Below are positions 45,275 to 53,188 of a stretch of DNA of 64,000 nucleotides, in pieces; within the stretch, counting starts at the first letter, position 1; the number at the start of each line of letters is the position of its first letter. The DNA is from Haliscomenobacter sp. (GTDB lineage Bacteria > Bacteroidota > Bacteroidia > Chitinophagales > Saprospiraceae): contig NZ_JADKCX010000140.1 in assembly GCF_016718685.1 (NCBI RefSeq), positions 34,699 through 98,698 of the forward strand, written 5' to 3'. The notes under the pieces are model-generated. The model did no database searches. It saw only the letters and a program-made list of their open reading frames with translations, and was not told the DNA's origin. The position numbers and the translations under genes were made by a program.

Positions 45275-45434
45275 AGACTTTTATGTTGAAAGGTAATTTG
45301 AATGGGTTATACGAAGTAAACAGTTATTTGACGAAAAGTTTAGCAAAAAATTCATTCTCCCCTTTTTAGATGGTTTTTCCCAAATCCTCTTTTCAAGGGA
45401 TGTTTGACGCCCCGCATTGCTGCAACTTTGCAAT

Positions 45435-45451
45435 GTGTTAGTTGATAACAC
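45435..45451. promoter_or_regulatory. Operator-like inverted repeat upstream of 45502 gene
   Basis: GTGTTA-GTTGA-TAACAC, six-base arms around five bases, located about 50 bases before the ATG at 45502. It lies right after a CAACTTTG box (45423-45430), one base off the -7 consensus but with an unsuitable -33 spacing. A regulator site is possible; no regulator is identified. Confidence 0.35.
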
Positions 45452-45501
45452 AGGTCACAGAATTAAGCGCAACTGCGCAACACCAAAAACCTAAAACATG
45501 T

Positions 45502-46623
45502 ATGAAAACGCTAACCTTGCTCCTGCTTGGCATGGGGCTGGCCAGGTGCATGTTTGCCCAAAACGATGCACCCAATGTTGCCAAAGCCACTGAATTCGCC
45601 ATCCCCGTTTCCCCTGCGTTCGATCTTTTGGCCGTCAATCCATCGCAAATTTTACGTCCAAACAACATCCGGGAATTTAAAGTGGATTGGTCTTTTCGCT
45701 CCTGGCGACTCAAACCCAATCTCGCCATTCAAGCGCAACCCATTTGGGAGATTTTTTACAACCGAGCCGATTTACAGGCTTATCAACGTACCTCGTCGTT
45801 TTTGAAGACCCTTTCTACCCTTGATTTTTCTGCCGGAACCATTGAAGACGATAGCCAAAATCGACGAGTAGCTCTCGCGGCCAAGATCAATCTGTACCGC
45901 GAACGCGACCCACTGAGTGACATTGAACTGTTTTCCGTAGATACCACCTTCAATCGACTCCAGTCGTCCCGGCTGGCGATGATGGTAGACTTACAGCTCA
46001 TCAGCAATCGAAACAACATCAGCATGCGCGAAAAACTGCGCTGCGAACAACAACTGGATTCGATTCAGCAAGAATACAACAACCTGGACAAGTTGCAGAA
46101 GGACAACATCCAAAACCTGGTGGTTCGCTACCTGCGCAGCAATTGGAATGCCTCCCATGTGGATGTGGCCTTTGGGAAAATATTTGCCTACGCCAATCCC
46201 CAAATCGACAGTCTGGAATTGCGCGGGCAAGCCACCGCTTTTTGGGTCAGCGCCAGCAAGGGCTTGGGCCGTAAAGTGTTGATTACTGGTTTATTCAAAT
46301 ACATCATGCAGGAAAAGCGCGGTGATTTGAACTTTACCAATGCCAGTGGCAATATTTTTTCGATGGGCCTGGGGTTTCGGTACGGCAGTCCGAAGTTCAA
46401 TTTTTTCACGGACTTTCTCTATTCCCAAGGCAATGCCCAATTCGTAATGGCTGATCCTGGCCTCAACCTGACTCAACTCAGTGCTTACAGCATTACCTAT
46501 GGCGGAGATTGGCGACTCAGCCGCAATGTCATGCTCTCGTATGGCGTGCGCACTGACTATACCGAAAAACTGCAATTCAAGAACATCATACCCGTGGCCA
46601 ATTTGGCTTGTATGATGCGCTAA
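45502..46623 (+). CDS. Exported hypothetical protein, probable outer-membrane association
   Basis: This is a protein of 373 residues with a signal peptide (MKTLTLLLLGMGLARCMFAQ). No family recognised. The body begins with FAIPVSPAFDLLAVNPSQIL, has a charged helical stretch (MREKLRCEQQLDSIQQEYNN) and then beta-strand-like segments with Gly/Tyr/Phe alternation (FSMGLGFRYGSPKFNFFTDF; SYGVRTDYTEKLQFKN), as in outer-membrane barrels. The end LACMMR is unusual for a barrel, so a late frame error cannot be excluded. The cysteine-rich exported gene follows 40 bases downstream, likely in one operon. Confidence 0.6.
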   Translation: MKTLTLLLLGMGLARCMFAQNDAPNVAKATEFAIPVSPAFDLLAVNPSQILRPNNIREFKVDWSFRSWRLKPNLAIQAQPIWEIFYNRADLQAYQRTSSFLKTLSTLDFSAGTIEDDSQNRRVALAAKINLYRERDPLSDIELFSVDTTFNRLQSSRLAMMVDLQLISNRNNISMREKLRCEQQLDSIQQEYNNLDKLQKDNIQNLVVRYLRSNWNASHVDVAFGKIFAYANPQIDSLELRGQATAFWVSASKGLGRKVLITGLFKYIMQEKRGDLNFTNASGNIFSMGLGFRYGSPKFNFFTDFLYSQGNAQFVMADPGLNLTQLSAYSITYGGDWRLSRNVMLSYGVRTDYTEKLQFKNIIPVANLACMMR

Positions 46624-46663
46624 CAAACCATGGAATTTTTTTCACCTATAAACCTTTAACAAA

Positions 46664-47239
46664 ATGAGAAATTCATTAAAAACCCTCATTCCCCAATTGA
46701 GCTTCATGCTTATCCTCCTCAGTGGTGCTTTTTCTTTTGTTCATGCCCAGGGTGTTGATACCGCTCAGGCTAGTATACTACTCAAAGGAGATTTACAGAA
46801 CCATTTACTCAGCAAACTAGGTGGCAAACTGGGGCAAGTCAAGGTCTCTGAACGCTTTACTGCTGGCAATTCCACCATTCAAATTGCAGCCCGGCAAGTC
46901 TCTTCCAGATTGGGGACAGTTGACCAAATCACCATTAAAATCACGGAAGCTGGCAAAACCCAATTGTTTAGCCTCACCCAAAGCAGTGATGGTAAACTTT
47001 CTGAACTCCGCAGCGGCCAATTGGTGGCCATTAGTGGCAGCAATCCGCTTACTTGTATCACCCAGCTGTTTGGATCGGCCAGTTCTTGTGGTACTTGTAA
47101 AACCAAAATTCTCAATTGTATCTCTCAAAATAGTGGATTTTTGGCAAGAGCCCGCTGTATTGCCAGATCGTTCGACGGCAGTTGTATCTCTTGTGGCATT
47201 AGTCTGTTTACAGTTTACAACTGTTTAAAAGGCAATTAA
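46664..47239 (+). CDS. Secreted cysteine-rich protein of unknown family
   Basis: This protein of 191 residues has a signal peptide (LSFMLILLSGAFSFVHAQ). The N-terminal half is a simple beta-type domain with Gln/Ser-rich sequence (FTAGNSTIQIAARQVSS). The last 60 residues carry eight cysteines, including CGTC and CISC pairs, which should form disulfide bridges outside the cytoplasm. It looks like a secreted, knotted module (effector, adhesin or antimicrobial-like) but nothing links it to a known family. It sits with the preceding exported gene in what looks like a two-gene unit. Confidence 0.6.
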   Translation: MRNSLKTLIPQLSFMLILLSGAFSFVHAQGVDTAQASILLKGDLQNHLLSKLGGKLGQVKVSERFTAGNSTIQIAARQVSSRLGTVDQITIKITEAGKTQLFSLTQSSDGKLSELRSGQLVAISGSNPLTCITQLFGSASSCGTCKTKILNCISQNSGFLARARCIARSFDGSCISCGISLFTVYNCLKGN

Positions 47240-47357
47240 ATTCTTTTTTGGAGTTTCTGTGACCATTAAAGGGCGGGTGGCAATGTGTTGTCATCCGCTC
47301 TCGTCATTACAAATTCAACACTTAACTTAAAAAATCAAGAATATTTTACCTTACTCC

Positions 47358-47389
47358 TTTGATTTATTGCGTAAAGCAATTTATCTTTG
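47358..47389 (+). promoter_or_regulatory. Consensus promoter of rpmE2
   Basis: TTTG (47358-47361), 20 bases, TATCTTTG (47382-47389): a perfect match to the Bacteroidota housekeeping promoter. The ATG of the ribosomal protein gene is 35 bases downstream. Confidence 0.8.
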
Positions 47390-47423
47390 CACCCTAATTC
47401 TAAAATCGAAAAAGGGGTTTGCC

Positions 47424-47684
47424 ATGAAAAAAGAAATCCATCCGCAAAGTTACCGTACGGTGGTATTCAAAGATTTCTCTTGCGATGAGTCTTGGTTGGG
47501 CCGTTCTTGTGCTCCTAGCCGCGATAGCGTCGTTTGGGAAGATGGCAATGAATATCCGTTGATTAAACTGGAAATTTCCAGTGCATCACATCCATTCTTC
47601 ACCGGTAAGATGAAGTTTGTAGATACTGCGGGCCGTATTGACAAGTTCAATAAGAAATTTGCCAAATTTGTTCAGAAGTCGTAA
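47424..47684 (+). CDS. rpmE2: 50S ribosomal protein L31 type B
   Basis: Ribosomal large-subunit protein of 86 residues. The N-terminus MKKEIHPQSYRTVVFKD and the stretch GNEYPLIKLEISSASHPFFT mark the type B (YkgM-like, zinc-free) form: the CxxC zinc ligands of type A are absent. It is expressed from its own strong promoter and ends at a clear Rho-independent terminator, so it is a single-gene unit. ATG 47424 is the standard start. Confidence 0.95.
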   Translation: MKKEIHPQSYRTVVFKDFSCDESWLGRSCAPSRDSVVWEDGNEYPLIKLEISSASHPFFTGKMKFVDTAGRIDKFNKKFAKFVQKS

Positions 47685-47714
47685 ATCACCGCACAAGTGA
47701 TTACGGTAAAAAAA

Positions 47715-47747
47715 GTCCCAATCAGGTTTGGTTGGGACTTTTTTTTT
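47715..47747 (+). terminator. Rho-independent terminator of rpmE2
   Basis: The stem AGTCCCAA / TTGGGACT (47714-47738) is followed by nine T's (47739-47747). It lies 30 bases after the rpmE2 stop and before the next gene on the same strand. Confidence 0.85.
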
Positions 47748-47775
47748 AATTTTCGGGCAAACTTTCACACGTCCT

Positions 47776-48981
47776 ATGTGGCACGTCATCCTATTTGACA
47801 GCGAAGTTCGCGAACAGCTGCTTCCGCTCACTTTTACCCGACCAGTAGGTGATCTACGAGTAGGTGCATTGACTATTCGTGAAAAATGGGAAAAGTGGCT
47901 CAATGCGAAGGTTTCCTTCATTACCCAAGATTATCTTGCGAGCAAATTTCCAATTGACTATGGCGATGAAAACATCGTCATCAATGGTTCGGTGATGCCT
48001 TCAGATCGTTTGATCCGGCTCATTCGCCAAATGGAATTCAATGAAGCCTATCTGAAAGGGGAAGAACTCATCGTGGCCAAATTGGACCGAGAGCAACTGG
48101 AGAAACTCATCCATGATGAAGACATCGACCAGTTGCACGTGTATGACATCGAAGACACTCCTTTTTTAAAGATAGATCACCCCTGGGATATTTTTATGCA
48201 CAATGCTGCTGCACTGGAAGAAGACTTCCAGTTGTTGACCCAGGGCCGTGACTCTCAACCCCTTTCCGAGAGCAATCGCATCATCGGCGACCCGGCACGC
48301 ATCTTTCTGGAAGAAGGTGCCAAAGTGGAAGGTGTCAGTCTGAACACCGTAGATGGCCCCATTTATGTCGGCAAAAATGCCGAAATCATGGAAGGCAGCC
48401 TGATTCGGGGAGGTTTGGCTCTAGGGGAATCCGCCCAGATAAAAATGGGCACCCGCCTTTACGGCAGCAATTCTTTTGGCCCTTGGAGCCGCATCGGTGG
48501 CGAAGTGGTCAACTCGGTAGTACAAGGTTATTCCAATAAAGCCCACGATGGATTTCTGGGTCATTCGGTCATTGGTGAATGGTGCAACATCGGCGCCGAT
48601 ACCAATACCTCCAATCTCAAAAACACCTACGAAGAAGTTCGCATCTGGAATTACCCCACCGGGCAGTTCTTGCCAACGGGTGTTCAGTTCTGTGGCGTCA
48701 TTATGGCCGATCACGTCAAAGTGGGCATCAACTCCATGCTCAATACAGGTACCGTCATTGGTGTAGGTGCCAATATTTTTGGCGCTGGATTTCCACGCGC
48801 TTTTGTGCCTTCTTTTGCCTGGGGCGGGGCTGCTGGGTTTACTACCTTCCAATTGGACAAAGCTTTTGAAACCGCCGAGGCTATGATGCAGCGGCGCGGC
48901 AAGGAATTCGACATTTCGGAGCGCTTGATTTTATTGCGCGCTTTTGAAGACACGTCCAAATACCGAAACTGGGAAAAGTAA
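47776..48981 (+). CDS. GlmU-like putative nucleotidyltransferase/acetyltransferase
   Basis: This protein of 401 residues resembles the GlmU-related proteins of Bacteroidota: an atypical N-terminal nucleotidyltransferase-like domain (LFDSEVREQLLPLTFTRPVG) and a C-terminal left-handed beta-helix of hexapeptide repeats (GPIYVGKNAEIMEGSLIRGG; LGHSVIGEWCNIGADTNTSN; VKVGINSMLNTGTVIGVGAN). The family is usually linked to UDP-sugar synthesis for the wall. The N-terminal domain lacks the classic GlmU Gly-rich start, so its activity is uncertain. Start 47776 lies just after the rpmE2 terminator. The methyltransferase gene follows by 9 bases. Confidence 0.8.
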   Translation: MWHVILFDSEVREQLLPLTFTRPVGDLRVGALTIREKWEKWLNAKVSFITQDYLASKFPIDYGDENIVINGSVMPSDRLIRLIRQMEFNEAYLKGEELIVAKLDREQLEKLIHDEDIDQLHVYDIEDTPFLKIDHPWDIFMHNAAALEEDFQLLTQGRDSQPLSESNRIIGDPARIFLEEGAKVEGVSLNTVDGPIYVGKNAEIMEGSLIRGGLALGESAQIKMGTRLYGSNSFGPWSRIGGEVVNSVVQGYSNKAHDGFLGHSVIGEWCNIGADTNTSNLKNTYEEVRIWNYPTGQFLPTGVQFCGVIMADHVKVGINSMLNTGTVIGVGANIFGAGFPRAFVPSFAWGGAAGFTTFQLDKAFETAEAMMQRRGKEFDISERLILLRAFEDTSKYRNWEK

Positions 48982-48990
48982 CCACTCAAA

Positions 48991-49668
48991 ATGCACATTC
49001 CAGCCTGGAAACGTTACCTGAGTTACCTTGTTGAGATTCACCTGGAAAGTGCGTCGAGTGAGTACAATCCACACCTCTATGTAAGCATGCGCAGAGGGCG
49101 CTTCCAACTGAGTACCGCCCACGCAGTGTATTCCTTTGAAGATTTGTACACCAATTTTGCCCGCGCTTTTGAGCGCTGCAAACTCCAGGAATTGGCCGGC
49201 AACGAAGCCTTGGTACTTGGCCTGGGTCTGGGCAGTATTCCTTATATTTTGGAGAAAAAAATCGGACTTGATTTTCACTTCACCGTAGTGGAAATTGATG
49301 CCGTTATTGTTGACTTGGCCTATCGATACACCTTAAAAGAATTACACTCGTCCATTGATATGATCTGCACGGATGCCGAAATATTTGTGTCCAGCACCTA
49401 TCAGCACTACGATTTAATCTGTATGGATGTTTTTGTGGATGACGAAATCCCCGGGCCGTTCCAACAAATCGAATTTTTGGAACAATTGCGCGATCTACTC
49501 GAGCCCGGCGGCCTTTTGCTTTACAATTTACTCGCCTTGCGCAAAACGGATCGGAAAAAAGCCGAGCGTTTTTACAACCAGGTTTTTAAAGCCGTTTTTC
49601 CAAACGCAACTTTTATTGAAGTGGAATTCAATTGGGTGTTGGTGAATGAGCAGGCGCTAATGAATTAA
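48991..49668 (+). CDS. SAM-dependent methyltransferase, spermidine-synthase-like
   Basis: This protein of 225 residues has a Rossmann fold: motif I ALVLGLGLGSIPYILEKK, acidic loop VVEIDAVIVDLAYRY, then DLICMDVFVDDEIPGPFQQI and a post-II helix LRDLLEPGGLLLYNLLALR. Spermidine synthases and related aminopropyl- or methyltransferases look like this, and substrate recognition cannot be called. It lies 9 bases after the GlmU-like gene, so probably co-transcribed. Its stop codon touches the left arm of nested-palindrome copy 2. Confidence 0.75.
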   Translation: MHIPAWKRYLSYLVEIHLESASSEYNPHLYVSMRRGRFQLSTAHAVYSFEDLYTNFARAFERCKLQELAGNEALVLGLGLGSIPYILEKKIGLDFHFTVVEIDAVIVDLAYRYTLKELHSSIDMICTDAEIFVSSTYQHYDLICMDVFVDDEIPGPFQQIEFLEQLRDLLEPGGLLLYNLLALRKTDRKKAERFYNQVFKAVFPNATFIEVEFNWVLVNEQALMN

Positions 49669-49825
49669 GGGACGGAAAAGAAATAAAGTTACGTTCTGAC
49701 TGGGCTCTTTTTTGATTTTGCTGCGTTACTCGTCAGTTGCGTAGGCTGGCTATGCGCCTTCCTCGTGCCTTGCCAAATCAAAAAATAGCCGAGTCAACTT
49801 TGTAACTTTCTTTCTTTTCCATCCC
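49669..49825. repeat. Nested-palindrome element, copy 2
   Basis: Outer arms GGGACGGAAAAGAAATAAAG (49669-49692, continuing TTAC) and its near-complement at 49802-49825; second arms GACTGGGCTCTTTTTTGATT (49698-49720) and 49774-49795; core 49721-49773 with CTCG, CGTAGGCTGGCTATGCG and GTGCCTTGC, matching the order of copy 1 (42404-42454). The left arm starts right after the methyltransferase stop and the right arm reaches the stop of the convergent gene. Confidence 0.75.
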
Positions 49826-50838
49826 TAAGGCCTCCGCAAAGGCTGCTTCAAAGACTCAAAAAATGAATTAATGTAACTTACCGCATCGTTGCGGCCTGCC
49901 GCACTCAGTGCTTTGAATCCCTTGATCAACTCGACCATTTCTTGCCGTTTTGATTCAAACAAGGCTTTGGTGCTGGCAATTTCTGCGTCATTTTCCGTCA
50001 TACTCAGGAAAATCCGCTCGCGGATGCTGGTCAATTTATAGTCGGCATTTGGCAAAGCATAGCTGGCGTTTACAAAGCCTGAAAAGTCAAAATCATAAGG
50101 CACCATCACAGCTTTGCTACCGTCTTTGAACTTGAGCATTTTCATGTTGCGCACCATTTGGATCGACCAATCGGTATTGCCAATCATGTACTCAAACAGA
50201 CAAGCAATATTCACTTGTTCCATATTAAGGCTATCCTTGGGCGTAGAAAAACAATCATCACAAAGTTTAGCCCCATACCGTTTGGCCATGCTGGCTTCGT
50301 CTTCCATCAAAATGCCCCAACCCGTGGATCTAGCCTTATTTTTGGTGTCCCGGTATTTGATTTCAACCAGATGAACCTTCAAACTATAAGGACTGACCAA
50401 TGCTAAAAGTTTATAGGCCAAATACTCGCGCATCAGGAATTCCTTGCCTTCATAACCTTCCACGCAATGGGTAATGAGTTTTAGTTCATCGTCTTTGGCC
50501 AGGCCCGCTTTTTGCAAATCTCCTTTATTAAAATTAAGCTTGAGCGGAGGCAGGATACAAATCCGCCGCCGAAATTTTCCTCTCGATCGAAGTTTGATGT
50601 CCCACTTTTGCACCTGACCAGCTCCATCTGTAAAAGAGATGGTAGCGGGTTGATATTCGTTGCTCTTTTTTTGATCCTTGAGCAAGGTAAGGTCGGTATT
50701 CAGTTCCATTTCGAGCGATTCTCCAATCGCCATAAAATCGAAAATGGTTTTAGCCGAATCGTTTTTTTGACCGTACAGCAACTCGCTTGTTCCCAATAAA
50801 AAGACGGCTAAGGTGAAAAATGAGCGTTTGAGTGACAT
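49825..50838 (-). CDS. Exported hypothetical protein, CotH-kinase-like
   Basis: This is a protein of 337 residues with a signal peptide (FTLAVFLLGTSELLYGQ). Motifs such as RSRGKFRRRICILPPLKLNF, FLMREYLAYKLLALVSPYSL, EYMIGNTDWSIQMVRNMKML and MVPYDFDFSGFVNASYA resemble the pattern of CotH-like protein kinases (a Asn-x-Asp type core and FDxD end), known to phosphorylate spore-coat or cell-surface proteins. The match is by eye, so kinase activity is only a suggestion. Upstream lies a small gene with its own terminator. Confidence 0.55.
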   Translation of the reverse strand: MSLKRSFFTLAVFLLGTSELLYGQKNDSAKTIFDFMAIGESLEMELNTDLTLLKDQKKSNEYQPATISFTDGAGQVQKWDIKLRSRGKFRRRICILPPLKLNFNKGDLQKAGLAKDDELKLITHCVEGYEGKEFLMREYLAYKLLALVSPYSLKVHLVEIKYRDTKNKARSTGWGILMEDEASMAKRYGAKLCDDCFSTPKDSLNMEQVNIACLFEYMIGNTDWSIQMVRNMKMLKFKDGSKAVMVPYDFDFSGFVNASYALPNADYKLTSIRERIFLSMTENDAEIASTKALFESKRQEMVELIKGFKALSAAGRNDAVSYINSFFESLKQPLRRP

Positions 50839-50890
50839 GGGCAGGTATATTTATAAGGGTAAAGATGCAAAAAATTCGGAAAAAAAAAGA

Positions 50891-50911
50891 CCGGACAAAT
50901 TTGTCCGGCCA
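50891..50911 (-). terminator. Rho-independent terminator of a small transcript
   Basis: Hairpin CCGGACAAATTTGTCCGG with no real loop, followed on the minus strand by a run of about eight T's (the A-run at 50881-50888). It directly follows the small ORF 50921-51037 and precedes the CotH-like gene. Confidence 0.75.
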
Positions 50912-50920
50912 AGCTTGCCT

Positions 50921-51037
50921 TTAGCGCCCCAATTGGGTGTCATCGGTGATGACAATGAATGGGGCTTCTGGTACAACGGATTTGCTGAATGCAACACCAT
51001 CAACGAGGTGCTGATAAAAAGGGTAAATTTTTTCCAT
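50921..51037 (-). CDS. Candidate small protein (38 aa) with its own terminator
   Basis: The ATG at 51037 opens a 38-residue ORF starting MEKIYPFYQHLVDGVAF and ending in IVITDDTQLGR. Codon use looks like that of the neighbouring genes. A good terminator lies 10 bases after the stop. A TATTTTTG box (minus strand, 51118-51125) about 80 bases upstream could be its -7 element, without a clear -33. No family is recognised, and a peptide-type function or an sRNA leader are alternatives. Too short to show up in an ordinary gene list. Confidence 0.45.
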   Translation of the reverse strand: MEKIYPFYQHLVDGVAFSKSVVPEAPFIVITDDTQLGR

Positions 51038-51039
51038 TG

Positions 51040-51287
51040 GATAAAGGGTTTTGTACGTGCCGACAGATTAACCCGCTTATAAAGATGGTGCATTTACCCT
51101 GGATGAACTGAACAGCTCAAAAATAGCCGCTTGTATATCCATTTGTCCTACCAGCAGCGCGCTTGATGTACCCCTGCAGATTTTGGGCAATCTCGCAGCC
51201 TGGCCGCTCCAGTAAATTGGTCATCAGTTTTTTAGCTAAAATCTTTTCTCGCAATAGTTTCCCGAAGACCGGAACTTTTAATGCACA
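51040..51287. other. Non-coding or decayed stretch downstream of cysM
   Basis: On the minus strand, in frame after the cysM stop, a further open stretch without clear start reads LREKILAKKLMTNLLERPGC and on to a stop at about 51117. It is unlike the cysM end and no family is recognised. It may be a gene fragment or chance. No strong hairpin is seen here. Confidence 0.4.
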
Positions 51288-52172
51288 TTATTTCCCAAAC
51301 ACCCCCGAAGACAAATACCGATCGCCCCGATCACAAATGATACACACGATCAGGGCTTCATCTAACTCTTCCGCCAGCTTGGCCGCCGCTGCAACCGCTC
51401 CCCCACTGCTGACGCCGCCAAAAATGGCGTCTTCCATGGCTAGGCGGCGCATCATCTCTATGGCTTCGTCTTGGGATACATCGATGATGCGGTCAACTCG
51501 CTCGGCTTCGTAAATTTCGGGTAAAAACTCCTTGGACCAACGCCGAATCCCCGGAATATTGGAGCCATCGGTAGGTTGTACCCCAACAATTTGCACCTCC
51601 GCGCTTTGTTCTTTCAAGTACCGGGAAGTACCCATGATGGTACCGGTAGTGCCCATTGAGGAGACGAAGTGGGTGACTTTTCCGGCGGTATCGCGCCAAA
51701 TTTCTGGGCCGGTGCTGCGGTAATGGGCGCCCCAATTGTCGGGATTCGCAAACTGATTAAGCATGAGGTAGCCACCTTGGGCAACCATTTCTTCGGCCAG
51801 CTCACGAGAGTATTCAATGGTTCGTTCGGCAGGGGTGAGCAACACCTCTGCGCCAAAAGCTTCCATGGTTTGTACCCGTTCAGCGGTCGAGTTATCGGGC
51901 ATAATCAGGGTGATGTCTACATCGAACAAGCGGGCGATCATGGCAAGGGCGATACCCGTATTGCCACTCGTTGCTTCTACCAGTCTGATGCCAGGTTTAA
52001 GTTCGCCTCGATCAAGCGCCCCTTTGATCATGCCATAAGCGGCACGGTCTTTTACGCTTCCACCAGGGTTTTGCCCTTCCAGTTTAGCGTATATTTTTAT
52101 CCCCGGTTTTTGAATCACGTGCCGAATTTCAACCAAAGGGGTATTGCCAATCAGGTCTGCTACTGAAGCCAT
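51288..52172 (-). CDS. cysM: Cysteine synthase B
   Basis: PLP enzyme (294 residues) making cysteine from O-acetylserine and sulfide or thiosulfate. PLP-lysine motif GGSVKDRAAYGMI, ATSGNTGIALAM for the substrate, GTTGTIMGTSRYL for the phosphate and GGVSSGGAVAAA near the end are all present. The B-type loop (RYLKEQSAEVQIVGVQPTDG) favours CysM. The gene follows cysE by 25 bases, forming a cysteine operon driven from the symmetric promoter region at 53127-53152. Cytoplasmic. Confidence 0.95.
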   Translation of the reverse strand: MASVADLIGNTPLVEIRHVIQKPGIKIYAKLEGQNPGGSVKDRAAYGMIKGALDRGELKPGIRLVEATSGNTGIALAMIARLFDVDITLIMPDNSTAERVQTMEAFGAEVLLTPAERTIEYSRELAEEMVAQGGYLMLNQFANPDNWGAHYRSTGPEIWRDTAGKVTHFVSSMGTTGTIMGTSRYLKEQSAEVQIVGVQPTDGSNIPGIRRWSKEFLPEIYEAERVDRIIDVSQDEAIEMMRRLAMEDAIFGGVSSGGAVAAAAKLAEELDEALIVCIICDRGDRYLSSGVFGK

Positions 52173-52197
52173 ATTTGTTTATTTGCTTTGGGTTAAA

Positions 52198-53010
52198 TTA
52201 TTCTTCTCCGCCTTTTTGAGAGTGGCTGTCATTGGAACTGTAATACACCCGGCTGAATGGAGGTACCGATTTGGTGACCCACACGTTGCCACCAATGACG
52301 CTATTGTTCCCAATGACTGTTTCGCCGCCCAGAATGGTCGCTCCGGAATAAATCACCACGTTGTCCTGAATGGTAGGATGGCGTTTGACGGCCGCGAGTT
52401 CTTTTTTTACACTCAAGGCGCCCAGGGTAACCCCCTGGTAAATTTTCACATTGTTGCCGATGTGTGAAGTTCCCCCAATGACGATACCGGTACCGTGGTC
52501 AATGCAGAAGTTTTCGCCAATTTCCGCCGAAGGGTGGATGTCTACTCCGGTGCGGCTGTGCGCGTATTCCGTTAAAATACGCGGAATCAGTGGAACGCGC
52601 ATTTCGTACAATTCATGCGAAAGACGATACACCGCAATGGCATAAAACCCTGGATAAGTTCGGATTACCTCCGGCAAGTCGATGGCTGCCGGGTCTCCTT
52701 TGAGGATGGCCTCGGCATCTTTAAGCAATAGACCGCGCACACGAGGCAGGCAAGACATAAATTCTCCCTCTAATTCGGGCGCTTTGGTGTGCAAAGCACC
52801 ATCCGCAGTATCCAAAATTTTGTTCAATTCCAGTTTGAGCAATTGGTAATGTTGCTCAAATTCGCGCACATTGGCGTAACGATGATCGGCAAATTCTGGA
52901 AACAAGAGGCCCAAAATACCATTAAGCCAGGTAGAAATGGTGGATGGCGAGGGCATTTGTTGGGCTTGTCGATGGGAATCGTAGAGCTTTTGGATAAATT
53001 GTTTTTCCAT
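52198..53010 (-). CDS. cysE: Serine O-acetyltransferase
   Basis: Makes O-acetylserine from serine and acetyl-CoA, feeding CysM. It has 270 residues: an N-terminal helical domain (about 1-150) and a C-terminal left-handed beta-helix of hexapeptides (VDIHPSAEIGENFCIDHGTG; IVIGGTSHIGNNVKIYQGVT), with catalytic histidines in HPSAEIG and DHGTG. The start at 53010 (MEKQFIQKLYDSHRQAQ) fits the family better than 53064, which lies close to the promoter. First gene of the cysE-cysM operon; divergent from an enoyl-CoA hydratase gene. Confidence 0.93.
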   Translation of the reverse strand: MEKQFIQKLYDSHRQAQQMPSPSTISTWLNGILGLLFPEFADHRYANVREFEQHYQLLKLELNKILDTADGALHTKAPELEGEFMSCLPRVRGLLLKDAEAILKGDPAAIDLPEVIRTYPGFYAIAVYRLSHELYEMRVPLIPRILTEYAHSRTGVDIHPSAEIGENFCIDHGTGIVIGGTSHIGNNVKIYQGVTLGALSVKKELAAVKRHPTIQDNVVIYSGATILGGETVIGNNSVIGGNVWVTKSVPPFSRVYYSSNDSHSQKGGEE

Positions 53011-53126
53011 GGGAAAATTTTGGTTGATCGCATTAGTCTGGTTCCGAAGGTACAGATAGAACAAGATAAAGCAGCAGAAAGTGGAAGGGGAAATTCAACT
53101 TTTTCAAAAAAATCTTTTTGCAGGTA

Positions 53127-53152
53127 GTACATTTGAATGCGGACAAATGTAC
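53127..53152. promoter_or_regulatory. Symmetric promoter/operator between cysE-cysM and paaG-like gene
   Basis: GTACATTTG-AATGCGGA-CAAATGTAC: nine-base perfect arms around eight bases. Each arm contains TACATTTG, a full -7 match, one on each strand (53128-53135 plus, 53144-53151 minus). The paaG-like ATG is 53 bases away and the cysE ATG about 134 bases away. The -33 partner is poor on both sides, so a bound activator or a shared operator is plausible. Confidence 0.55.
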
Positions 53153-53188
53153 GGAGGGTATCGATGACCGTATAATCAGGAAATCCAA

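Noticed and set aside
45423..45430. CAACTTTG as promoter for the 45502 gene
   Set aside because: One mismatch in the -7 box and the only TTTG upstream (45403-45406) is 16 bases away, too close for this promoter class.
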